From the NCBI GenBank assembly GCA_024638905.1, contig JAHEJH010000101.1, forward strand, positions 1-15,548: a DNA stretch of 15,548 bases, in the 5' to 3' direction. The notes beneath the pieces are model-generated. The model was not told where the DNA came from, ran no database searches, and worked only from the letters and a program-made list of their open reading frames with translations. Positions within the stretch are counted from its first letter, which is position 1. Every line of letters begins with the position of its first letter. The stretch is from Luminiphilus sp. GTDB lineage: Bacteria > Pseudomonadota > Gammaproteobacteria > Pseudomonadales > Halieaceae. The position numbers and the translations under genes were made by a program. Below are positions 7,194 through 14,062 of the stretch, one piece after another.

Positions 7194-7604
7194 GTGCTGA
7201 TTGATTACGTCATCGCCGCCGCGCTCGCTTTGACGGGCTTAACGGGTGCGCTTGTTCTGACACAGGAAATCATTGCGCTACACAGCGCAGCGTACCATCT
7301 GGTTATTGCGGACAACCTGTTGGGTGAAATTGAGGCGCGCTATATGATGTCGAGTCACTCGTTGCAGGAGCTAACGGGACCTTGCGGTGACACAACGGAA
7401 CATCAGCAAGGATCTTGCCTTTACCTGGAGGCCGGCCTGCGGAACCTACCGGCATCTCGTATCGAGGTGCTCGGTACAAACGAGATGCGTTTGAGCTGGT
7501 CTGAAACGAACGGAGAACAAATAAGCGTATTCAGGGCGCTCCCGGTGCCCCTGTCGCCCTCACGACAGGGTGACTCGCCACATGGTTACTTGCCCGATGG
7601 TTAA
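7194..7604 (+). CDS. PilV-like minor pilin lacking a prepilin leader (possibly decayed)
   Basis: The 136-residue frame has an N-terminal hydrophobic helix (LIDYVIAAALALTGLTGALVL) followed by a polar helix, a Cys pair 11 residues apart (CGDTTEHQQGSC) and a small C-terminal domain, as in PilV/GspI-like minor pilins. The only in-frame start is GTG 7194, six bases after the PilE-like stop, and it lies inside the expected processing site: the codons just before it read Q-F, so Q-FVLID lines up with G-FTLIE. An in-frame TAG (7185-7187) blocks any leader. As annotated, the protein begins at mature position 2, with Asp in place of Glu5. No Shine-Dalgarno is seen. It overlaps the next gene by 23 bases. 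It may be a degenerating gene, a leaderless variant, or the result of a frameshift from ATG 7171. Confidence 0.6.
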   Translation: MLIDYVIAAALALTGLTGALVLTQEIIALHSAAYHLVIADNLLGEIEARYMMSSHSLQELTGPCGDTTEHQQGSCLYLEAGLRNLPASRIEVLGTNEMRLSWSETNGEQISVFRALPVPLSPSRQGDSPHGYLPDG

Positions 7605-8490
7605 GAGCGCCGGAAAATATGCTCGTTGTGCCGGTGTGTCACTAGTGGAGTGCTTGGTCGCTTCCGCTCTGGCCCTGAGTTTGTTGACCGGCATCGTCAT
7701 GGTGGCAGCAGAGCTGATAGCCACGACTCAGGCCATGGAGCGTCGCAGTGACCAGGTGACGCGGACAGGGCAGTTATTTACGTTCCTAGAGCGGATGGTG
7801 GCGACCGCAGGATTACCGTCGCAGTGGCCCCAGCCGGCAGGGGCATCACTACAGCTTGGGGCAACCAGTGCGGATCCGTGCACTCCACCTTCAGCGCGAG
7901 ATGTCAGCACAACTTGGGGGGGGATCTGGATCGTTGATCTCGCAGCGCTCGACTGTATTGACCCCAATGAAAGCAGTCAGGCCTTGTACATCGAGCGGGT
8001 CGAGACTTGTGGTGATGTGTGCCCACAGCAAGCCCTGCTGCCAGCCGTGTGCACAAAACAACAGGAAGCATTGCCCTCTCACTCCGGCTGGGTTGTTGGG
8101 GAATGGGGCGGCGGCGTAGCTGATCGCGAGTGTCTTGAGCAGTTTGGCTGGGGGAGCCTCAGTCAAATATTGATTTACCACCGACCCCGGGTGGAGACTC
8201 GCGACAGGAGCAGCGACTTGGTAATGAGACAAGCATTCCCGGGGAAGGGTGATCAGTGGAGCACGCCCGAGGCGTTGATCCAGGGCGTCGTGACGTGGGA
8301 ACTGGGCTATGCCCAGCTTGCTGATGTCCAAGCCCTGGCTGAAGGAGCTCGCCCGCCAGTCGTCAGCGTGACCGTCGGTGCGGCTAGTGGGACAACGACT
8401 GCGCTCGAAGAACTGATTCAGCTCAGAAGAACACTGATCGCGCCGTCGTTAAAGAGGGCGTTGCTGGCACGAAACAAGGCGGGATCATGA
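7582..8490 (+). CDS. PilW-like minor pilin / GspJ-like pseudopilin
   Basis: The 302-residue product has a prepilin signal: leader of about 18 residues ending KYARCAG, then VSLVECLVASALALSLLTGIVMV with Glu at mature position 5. A long C-terminal domain with several Cys residues (DPCTPP, LDCID, ETCGDVC, AVCTK, RECLEQ) fits the PilW family, large minor pilins of the pilus-initiation complex. I chose ATG 7582 because AGGGTGA (7567-7573) lies 8 bases before it; ATG 7597 would give a shorter leader without a ribosome site. The start lies within the end of the PilV-like gene, and the stop overlaps the next start (ATGA at 8487-8490), so all are probably coupled. A run of eight G (7916-7923) lies inside the gene; slippage by one base either way would truncate the protein. 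Confidence 0.8.
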   Translation: MVTCPMVKSAGKYARCAGVSLVECLVASALALSLLTGIVMVAAELIATTQAMERRSDQVTRTGQLFTFLERMVATAGLPSQWPQPAGASLQLGATSADPCTPPSARDVSTTWGGIWIVDLAALDCIDPNESSQALYIERVETCGDVCPQQALLPAVCTKQQEALPSHSGWVVGEWGGGVADRECLEQFGWGSLSQILIYHRPRVETRDRSSDLVMRQAFPGKGDQWSTPEALIQGVVTWELGYAQLADVQALAEGARPPVVSVTVGAASGTTTALEELIQLRRTLIAPSLKRALLARNKAGS

Positions 8491-8675
8491 CAAGATGCTC
8501 AAGTTGGCATAGCGCCTCTAGGGAAACAGGATTTTTCGTGATCACGCTGGTCGTGATCCAGTTGTTGCTGCTCTCTTTCGCGCTGTTGTCGCTTCGGGAG
8601 TCAGCGTTGACAAGCTGGGTATTTGCTGACCGAAGCATAGCCCCGACCCTCGCGCCGATTAAAGCTGAGGAGTGA
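8487..8675 (+). CDS. Very short PilX-like (GspK-class) minor pilin
   Basis: The product has only 62 residues: leader MTRCSSWHSASRETG, then FFVITLVVIQLLLLSFALLSL and a short polar tail (RESALTSWVFADRS). Cleavage after Gly and a non-acidic residue at position 5 (Thr) fit the PilX_N/GspK type, in which Glu5 is normally missing. The tail LRESALTSWVFADRSIA echoes the conserved region after the PilX helix (roughly SALEEKMAGNLRD). PilX proteins usually have about 150-200 residues, so the whole globular domain is lacking. The ATG overlaps the PilW-like stop (ATGA), supporting coupled translation. It ends 23 bases before the stop of the convergent DUF4124-type gene, so there is no room for a longer original gene here. 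It is either a truncated relic or a minimal tip or priming subunit. Confidence 0.65.
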   Translation: MTRCSSWHSASRETGFFVITLVVIQLLLLSFALLSLRESALTSWVFADRSIAPTLAPIKAEE

Positions 8676-8698
8676 GAGGCCGATTTTGAGTCAGCGCT

Positions 8699-9175
8699 TC
8701 AGCGGCGACAAAATGTTTCCGCAAATGCCAGCGCTTCCTCGAGGCGGATTGCACGTTCTTCCGGGCTGAGTAGATGCTCCTCGCCGACTTCGTCACGCAC
8801 AATGATTCGCGGGTAATTCGTCAGTCTTTCGATATCAGCGTCCAGCGCTGCGCACTCGCGCTGGGATGCAGAGGGCAATACTGATTCATTGACATCCGCC
8901 ACTGCGAGGGCAGTGCTCTGTTGTGTTGTCAGCTCGGTTGTGACTGACGGTGGCTCGGGTGCTTCGGTGGTGGACTCGGCATACCGCTTTAGCCCAGTTT
9001 TGATTTCGATTTCCGTGTAGGGCGTGCCAGTCGGGGGTGGCCGATCGCTCAGCACGGGGTTGCCCTTGTCGTCGACCCAGCGATAGGTGGTGCTCGCATC
9101 TGCGGACTGCCCCTGTAGGAGCAGCAACAGTATTGAAGACGTCACGATATTGAAAAACGTTGGCTTTCTGTCCAT
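8699..9175 (-). CDS. Secreted DUF4124-domain protein of unknown function
   Basis: The 158-residue product starts with a Sec signal peptide (MDRKPTFFNI, a hydrophobic stretch, QSADA, probable cleavage after ADA). Directly after it comes TTYRWVDDKGNPVLSDRPPP, which fits the DUF4124 pattern (YrWvD-G--vysD-PP). The rest is low-complexity Thr/Glu-rich (about residues 65-105), then an acidic helical tail with Cys residues at REC and FCRR that could form a disulfide. ATG 9175 is preceded by GAGGG at good spacing; an upstream in-frame ATG at 9229 adds 18 residues without a signal-peptide-like start. DUF4124 proteins are common in the gammaproteobacterial envelope, but I know of no established activity. 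It converges on the pilin genes and need not be related to them. A CATAAT-like -10 on this strand lies at 9235-9240 without a clear -35. Confidence 0.75.
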   Translation of the reverse strand: MDRKPTFFNIVTSSILLLLLQGQSADASTTYRWVDDKGNPVLSDRPPPTGTPYTEIEIKTGLKRYAESTTEAPEPPSVTTELTTQQSTALAVADVNESVLPSASQRECAALDADIERLTNYPRIIVRDEVGEEHLLSPEERAIRLEEALAFAETFCRR

Positions 9176-9258
9176 AGAATGGCCCTCGCGCGGAGTCACA
9201 ACCCTAGCTCGCAGGTCATGAGCCATCAACGCTGATTATGGTCATTTGTCGACATGCC

Positions 9259-9288
9259 TTGACTTTGCGCAGTCAGCGCCCAGACAAT
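9259..9288 (+). promoter_or_regulatory. Candidate sigma-70 promoter for ilvIH
   Basis: TTGACT (9259-9264) and GACAAT (9283-9288) are spaced by 18 bases, each one or two mismatches from consensus. Transcription would begin near 9295, giving a leader of about 285 bases before ilvI. No other pair as good was seen in the gap. The promoter was read by eye. Confidence 0.35.
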
Positions 9289-9579
9289 TCGCACCGTCAC
9301 GCGAGCGGCAACGGCTATTGGTGAGTACCCTCATCCTCTGGCCTACCTCTGGAACGGGATAGTTTCACAGGCTGTTTGCGGGTTCCGTCAGGCGAGGCAT
9401 GGCCTCTGCCACTCGGGCTCGACACTGCGTTACCCCGCAGGTCACCGATACACGGCTTTCGTGATCGCGATCTGGCGGGAAGCTGGAGCGATCCGGCCAG
9501 TGTCTCGTGCGACAGGTGATGGTGGCGTTTTGCGTACAGCGTTTCGCCACCCTCTGATGCAACGAGATGGAGAATGGCC
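9289..9579 (+). promoter_or_regulatory. Long structured leader before ilvI
   Basis: This stretch between the DUF4124-type gene and ilvI holds no convincing protein gene. It contains a short GTG frame with Leu-Ile-Leu codons (9321-9362) and three hairpins: GGCGAGGC-ATG-GCCTCTGCC (9391-9410, one bulge), CTGGC...GCCAG (9472-9500) and GGTGGCG...CGCCACC (9521-9527 with 9545-9551). None is followed by a T-run, so a standard transcription attenuator is not evident. The ilvI ribosome site GGAG (9569-9572) lies after the last hairpin. Branched-chain amino acid genes are often controlled by leader attenuation or Lrp; which applies here is open. Confidence 0.35.
9321..9362 (+). CDS. Possible 13-residue ilvIH leader peptide
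   Basis: GTG 9321 opens a 13-codon frame reading MSTLILWPTSGTG and ending in TAG 9360-9362. It has consecutive Leu-Ile-Leu codons and lies shortly after the candidate promoter, as attenuation leaders of branched-chain operons do. The ribosome site is weak and the enrichment small (three of 13 codons), so chance is quite possible. Confidence 0.2.
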   Translation: MSTLILWPTSGTG

Positions 9580-11328
9580 ATGGAAATGCTGTCCGGCGGC
9601 GAGATGATCGTCCGCGCCCTTGAAGATGAAGGTGTCGAGTACATCTTCGGTTACCCCGGTGGAGCAGCGCTCCACATCTACGACGCCCTATTTAAGGCCG
9701 AAAAAGTCCCGCATATTCTGGTGCGCCACGAGCAGGCTGCCACCCACGCGGCAGATGGCTATGCGCGCGCTACCGGCAAGCCCGGCGTGGTGCTGGTGAC
9801 ATCAGGGCCCGGCGCGACTAATGCGATCACGGGTATCGCTACGGCCTATATGGACTCGATACCGTTGGTTGTGATCTCGGGCCAGGTCCAAAGTCATCTC
9901 ATCGGTGAGGATGCGTTTCAGGAGACCGACATGATCGGCGTCTCCCGCCCCATCGTGAAACATAGCTTTCTGGTGCAGAAGTCGGAGGACATTCCTTCGA
10001 CTATTAAAAAGGCCTTTTTTATTGCTTCCACCGGGCGCCCCGGGCCGGTGGTAGTCGATATTCCCAAAGACCTGACACACCCCGAGCACAAGTTCGAATA
10101 TGAGTACCCCGAGACGGTCAGCATGCGCTCTTATCAACCGTCTGCCAAAGGCCACTCGGGTCAGATTCGCAAGGCGGCGCGCATGCTGCTCAGTGCGAAG
10201 CGGCCAGTCATTTATGCGGGGGGTGGCGTTATCCAGGGCGAGGGCTCCGAGCAACTGACCGCGCTGGCGCGCCGGTTGAATTCCCCCGTGACCAATACCC
10301 TCATGGGCCTGGGTGCCTATCCAGGTACCGATCGACAGTTCCTCGGCATGCTAGGTATGCATGGCTTTTACGAAGCCAATATGGCGATGCACCATTCGGA
10401 TGTCATCCTTGCGGTGGGCGCGCGTTTTGATGACCGCGTCACCAACACGGTCTCCAAGTTCTGTCCGGGCGCCAAAATTATTCACGTTGATATTGATCCG
10501 GCGTCGATCGCCAAGATTGTGCCCGTCGACATCCCCATTGTCGGACCGGTGGATACCATTCTGCAGGAGTTGGACAAACAGATTGCGTTGCAGATGGAGA
10601 GTGCCGAGCGGGTATTGCCCGACCCGGATGCGCTGGCGCAATGGTGGCAGCAAATCGACAGCTGGCGCGAGGCGCACGGTCTTTGGCACGGGCGTCAGTA
10701 TGGCGAGTCGGCATCGATCATGCCCCAGGACGCCATCTGTGCCTTGTATGAGGCGACCAATGGCGAGGCCTACGTAACATCAGATGTCGGGCAGCACCAG
10801 ATGTTTGCCGCGCAGTACTACAAGTTTGACTACCCGCGCCGCTGGATTAATTCCGGCGGGCTCGGGACCATGGGATTTGGCCTCCCCGCGGCCATGGGCA
10901 TCAAGATTGCCCTGCCAGATGCCGATGTCGCCTGTGTCACAGGGGAGGGCAGTATTCAGATGAATATTCAGGAACTCTCTACCTGCAGTCAGTACGGCTG
11001 CCCGGTGAAGATCATCAACCTGCGCAATGACTACCTCGGTATGGTCAAGCAGTGGCAGGACATGCAGTACGAGGGCCGTTATTCAGAGAGCCATTACGCT
11101 GCGTCGCTGCCTGATTTTGTCAAGCTTGCGGAGGCTTACGGGCACGTTGGCATGGAGGTCAAATCTCAATCTGACCTGCTGCCCGCGATGAAAGAGGCCT
11201 TTGCCCTGAAAGACAAGCTAGTCTTTATGGATATCCATATCGACCCTGACGAGCACGTGTATCCGATGATGGTCGCGCCCAATGGGGCGATGAAGGATAT
11301 GTGGCTCAGCAAGACGGAGAGGACCTGA
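9580..11328 (+). CDS. ilvI: Acetolactate (acetohydroxyacid) synthase large subunit, IlvI type
   Basis: This ThDP/FAD enzyme condenses two pyruvates to acetolactate, or pyruvate with 2-oxobutyrate to acetohydroxybutyrate, the first common step of valine, leucine and isoleucine synthesis. The 582 residues run colinear with E. coli IlvI from MEMLSG-E to the identical C-terminus MWLSKTERT. RHEQAA contains the ThDP-activating Glu (residue 51); GPGATNAITG, KHSFLV and FDDR follow. The ThDP-Mg motif reads GEG (455-457) and LRND, where E. coli has GDG and LNNR; GEG also occurs in other gammaproteobacteria as far as I recall, while Arg482 in place of the first Asn is unusual. I chose ATG 9580 over ATG 9574 because GGAG (9569-9572) is 7 bases away and the start then matches IlvI. 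ilvH follows after one base. Confidence 0.96.
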   Translation: MEMLSGGEMIVRALEDEGVEYIFGYPGGAALHIYDALFKAEKVPHILVRHEQAATHAADGYARATGKPGVVLVTSGPGATNAITGIATAYMDSIPLVVISGQVQSHLIGEDAFQETDMIGVSRPIVKHSFLVQKSEDIPSTIKKAFFIASTGRPGPVVVDIPKDLTHPEHKFEYEYPETVSMRSYQPSAKGHSGQIRKAARMLLSAKRPVIYAGGGVIQGEGSEQLTALARRLNSPVTNTLMGLGAYPGTDRQFLGMLGMHGFYEANMAMHHSDVILAVGARFDDRVTNTVSKFCPGAKIIHVDIDPASIAKIVPVDIPIVGPVDTILQELDKQIALQMESAERVLPDPDALAQWWQQIDSWREAHGLWHGRQYGESASIMPQDAICALYEATNGEAYVTSDVGQHQMFAAQYYKFDYPRRWINSGGLGTMGFGLPAAMGIKIALPDADVACVTGEGSIQMNIQELSTCSQYGCPVKIINLRNDYLGMVKQWQDMQYEGRYSESHYAASLPDFVKLAEAYGHVGMEVKSQSDLLPAMKEAFALKDKLVFMDIHIDPDEHVYPMMVAPNGAMKDMWLSKTERT

Positions 11329-11329
11329 T

Positions 11330-11821
11330 ATGAGACGGATACTCTCAGTACTGCTGGAAAATGAGTCCGGTGCATTGTCGCGGGTAGTGGGGCTATTCTC
11401 ACAGCGCGGCTATAACATCGAGTCGTTGAATGTTGCGCCCACTGACGATCACTCTTTGTCGAGACTGACCGTGACCACGACGGGTGATGATCTTAAGATT
11501 GAGCAAATCACCAAGCACCTGAACAAGATTGTCGATGTGGTGAAGGTGGTGGATCTCACAGAGGGTGCGCACGTTGAGCGCGACACCCTGCTGGTGAAGG
11601 TCCGCGCGGTGGATGCGCAGCGAGACGAAGTCAAGCGTACCGCCGAGATCTTCCGCGGGCAGATCATCGATGTGGGCCCCACGACCTATGTGGTGCAGCT
11701 TACGGGACCCTCGGAAAAGCTCGACTCCTTCCTGCAGGCGCTCGGCGAAACCGAAGTGCTAGAGGTGGTGCGCTCCGGCGTAGCGGGTATGGCGCGCGGG
11801 GAGAAAGTGCTGGCGCCATAG
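11330..11821 (+). CDS. ilvH: Acetolactate synthase small (regulatory) subunit
   Basis: IlvH activates the catalytic subunit and confers feedback inhibition by valine. The 163 residues equal the length of E. coli IlvH and align end to end. The N-terminal ACT domain (MRRILSVLLENESGALSRVVGLFSQRGYNI in the family pattern, residues 1 to about 78) keeps Asn11 and Gly14 of the valine-binding loop, so feedback control is probably intact. The C-terminal domain has RDEVKRTAEIFRGQIIDV. The ATG lies one base after the ilvI stop, with GGAGAGG upstream inside ilvI, as expected for coupled, stoichiometric subunits. A strong hairpin terminator lies about 80 bases downstream. No ilvC follows on this strand; it is on the opposite strand beyond hppA. 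Confidence 0.97.
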   Translation: MRRILSVLLENESGALSRVVGLFSQRGYNIESLNVAPTDDHSLSRLTVTTTGDDLKIEQITKHLNKIVDVVKVVDLTEGAHVERDTLLVKVRAVDAQRDEVKRTAEIFRGQIIDVGPTTYVVQLTGPSEKLDSFLQALGETEVLEVVRSGVAGMARGEKVLAP

Positions 11822-11899
11822 ATAACACTGTTCTCTCTCAAAGTATTTCAATATGAGAGTGACCCAGAGTACTAGGAATAGCTAAGAAAGACCGAGCAC

Positions 11900-11927
11900 A
11901 AAAAAGGGGCCTGACGGCCCCTTTTTT
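11900..11927. terminator. Bidirectional intrinsic terminator between ilvH and hppA
   Basis: A6 GGGGCC (11900-11911), loop TGAC, GGCCCC T6 (11916-11927) form a perfect 12-bp stem with an A-run on one side and a T-run on the other. It can therefore end ilvIH transcription rightwards and hppA transcription leftwards. It is only 15 bases from the hppA stop. Confidence 0.93.
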
Positions 11928-11942
11928 CTTTCGTAATAGTGA

Positions 11943-13937
11943 TCAGAGTAGCGGTGCAATCACCAGGCTGACAATCGCCATCACGTTGATCAGAATGTTC
12001 ATCGACGGACCAGAGGTATCCTTAAAGGGGTCACCCACGGTGTCTCCAACGACGGCCGCGGCGTGGGTGTCTGAACCCTTGCCGCCGAGGTTGCCCTTTT
12101 CGATGTACTTCTTGGCGTTGTCCCAGGCCCCACCCGCGTTGGCCATCATGAGCGCCATTAGCACACAGCCCAACAGGCCGCCCGCTAACATGCCACCCAG
12201 TGAGGTTGCGCCGAGCCCAAAGCCCACGACAACCGGCGCCAGTACAGCAATTGCGCCGGGCACCACCATCCGCTTGAGTGCAGCCGTTGTCGCAATATCT
12301 ACACAGCGCGCAGTATCTGGCTCAGCGTTGCCTTCCAACAGGCCAGGAATCTCACGGAACTGCCGCCGGATCTCGTTGATCATGTCGAAAGCGGCTTCGC
12401 CCACGGCGGTCATCGTGATCGAGGCAATCAGGAACGGAATGGTTCCTCCGATGAAGATGCCAATCAGCACCTCGGGATCAGAGAGCTGCAGATTAAAGTC
12501 CGGGTTGTTGACTGTGACGGTTTCAACAAAAGCAGCGATGATTGCGAGTGCCGCCAGCGCGGCCGCGCCAATGGCAAAGCCCTTACCAATCGCCGCGGTG
12601 GTGTTGCCCACCTCATCGAGGCCATCGGTAATCTCGCGCGTCTCGGGACCCATGCCCGCCATCTCTGCGATACCGCCCGCGTTATCAGCTACCGGGCCGT
12701 AGGCGTCGATTGCCATGGTGATACCGACTGTGGCCAGCATGCCTACCGCCGCAATGCCCACACCATAAAGTCCCGCCAGGTTGGTTGAGACGAAAATAAT
12801 GGCTGCCAGGAACAGCACGGGTGCTACGACTGACTGCATGCCCACCGCAAGGCCGGTGATCATGACGGTCGCGGGACCGGTCTCACCAGACTTGGCGATG
12901 GTGCGAACAGGTTTGCCACCTGTGTAGTACTCGGTGATGAGGCCAATGGCGATACCGCCCACCGCACCCGATACCACGGCCCACCAAGTGTTCTTATCGA
13001 TACCCATACTCTCTGACAGGAACCAGGCCATGGCGATGAAGATCACGGGTGCCCCCAGGGTGCCACTGCGAAGTGCCGCCTCAGGTGCAGCGGAGGAGCG
13101 CGCCCGCACAATCAGGATGCCAGCAACTGAGGCGAGTAAGCCAATGCTGGCGAGCGCCAATGGGAACGCCATCATGGCGCTCTGCTCAGCAGCGGTCAGC
13201 GCCATGGTTGAGGCAATCGCAATACAGGCGATCATGGAGCCGCAGTAGGACTCAAAAATATCGGACCCCATACCGGCGATATCACCGACGTTGTCGCCCA
13301 CGTTATCGGCGATGACGCCCGGGTTACGGGGGTCATCTTCAGGGATGCCCGCTTCGACTTTACCGACCAGGTCAGCACCGACGTCGGCTGATTTGGTGTA
13401 GATGCCGCCACCCACGCGCGAGAACAGTGCTACCACGGAACCACCCATGCCAAAGCCATGGATCGCATGTGCTGTGTGGGGATCACCCCCAAAGTAGTAG
13501 TAAAGACCGCCGAGCCCCAGAAGACCTAGTGAGGCCACACAGAGGCCCATGATAGAGCCGCCGTAGAAGGCGATGTTGAGTGCCGAAGCCGCGCCCTCGG
13601 TATTGGCCGCGACCGCAGTCCGGACGTTGGCTTTGGTCGCTGCGTACATGCCGAGATAACCCGCCGTGGCCGAAGATACCGCGCCCGCTACAAAGGCGAT
13701 GGCGGTATTGGTGCCAAGCGGAGAAACCAGGATGCCCACAATCAAGACTGCAGCGAACGCCAGCAGCAGCTTGTATTCACGGTGCATGAAGACCATGGCG
13801 CCGATATGGATCTGCTCGGCAATACCGCGTTCTTTTGCTTCGCCATCAGGTGCGCGAGACATCACGGTGTAAATCACGAACGCAATTACGAGTCCGACCA
13901 CCCCAAGAATGGGCGGCAACATCAGATTAAAGCTCAT
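11943..13937 (-). CDS. hppA: Membrane-bound ion-translocating pyrophosphatase (K+-dependent type)
   Basis: HppA couples hydrolysis of pyrophosphate to pumping of H+ or Na+ across the inner membrane. The 664 residues are almost entirely transmembrane (about 16 helices expected). Substrate-site motifs are intact: GGGIYTKSADVGADLVGKVE (175-194), DDPRNPGVIADNVGDNVGD (201-219), DAYGPVADNAGGIAEM and GDTVGDPFKDTSGPS near the end. In GNTTAA (444-449) residue 448 is Ala, the signature of K+-dependent enzymes; K+-independent ones have Lys there. A Glu at residue 229 (DIFES) lies in the helix-6 region used to distinguish ion specificity, but H+ versus Na+ cannot be settled by eye. ATG 13937 has AGGA 6 bases upstream. 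The gene follows ilvC by 125 bases in which I see no clear promoter or terminator, so co-transcription is possible. It ends at the shared terminator. Confidence 0.96.
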   Translation of the reverse strand: MSFNLMLPPILGVVGLVIAFVIYTVMSRAPDGEAKERGIAEQIHIGAMVFMHREYKLLLAFAAVLIVGILVSPLGTNTAIAFVAGAVSSATAGYLGMYAATKANVRTAVAANTEGAASALNIAFYGGSIMGLCVASLGLLGLGGLYYYFGGDPHTAHAIHGFGMGGSVVALFSRVGGGIYTKSADVGADLVGKVEAGIPEDDPRNPGVIADNVGDNVGDIAGMGSDIFESYCGSMIACIAIASTMALTAAEQSAMMAFPLALASIGLLASVAGILIVRARSSAAPEAALRSGTLGAPVIFIAMAWFLSESMGIDKNTWWAVVSGAVGGIAIGLITEYYTGGKPVRTIAKSGETGPATVMITGLAVGMQSVVAPVLFLAAIIFVSTNLAGLYGVGIAAVGMLATVGITMAIDAYGPVADNAGGIAEMAGMGPETREITDGLDEVGNTTAAIGKGFAIGAAALAALAIIAAFVETVTVNNPDFNLQLSDPEVLIGIFIGGTIPFLIASITMTAVGEAAFDMINEIRRQFREIPGLLEGNAEPDTARCVDIATTAALKRMVVPGAIAVLAPVVVGFGLGATSLGGMLAGGLLGCVLMALMMANAGGAWDNAKKYIEKGNLGGKGSDTHAAAVVGDTVGDPFKDTSGPSMNILINVMAIVSLVIAPLL

Positions 13938-14062
13938 AGGAGTTCCTGGTGAGTACGGTTCAAAATTCGGTGGGGCGCAAGTCTAACGGCCGGCTCGGTC
14001 CCTATCAATGGCATTGTTATGCGTTAACCTACGTTACCGGCCCTAAAGTCGTTCACTTGGCG

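Noticed and set aside
9399..9464. 21-codon ATG frame in the ilvI leader
   Set aside because: It has almost no branched-chain residues, and its purine stretch is too close to the ATG to act as a ribosome site.
9315..9644. 109-codon minus-strand frame across the ilvI start
   Set aside because: It overlaps the certain ilvI N-terminus, is basic and Ser/Arg-rich with no domain, and has no supporting start signal.
11835..11859. CTCTCA...TGAGAG inverted repeat after ilvH
   Set aside because: Six pairs with a 13-base loop and no T-run are weak. The strong terminator at 11900-11927 explains the end of transcription.
11986..12702. 238-codon open frame antisense to hppA
   Set aside because: The Ser/Pro/Ala-rich translation is what the complement of Gly/Ala-rich membrane helices gives. 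hppA is certain on the other strand.
13938..14062. Gap between ilvC and hppA searched for a promoter, terminator or riboswitch
   Set aside because: Only poor -10-like words and a short imperfect direct repeat (CGTTAACC/CGTTACC) were seen; nothing can be supported.
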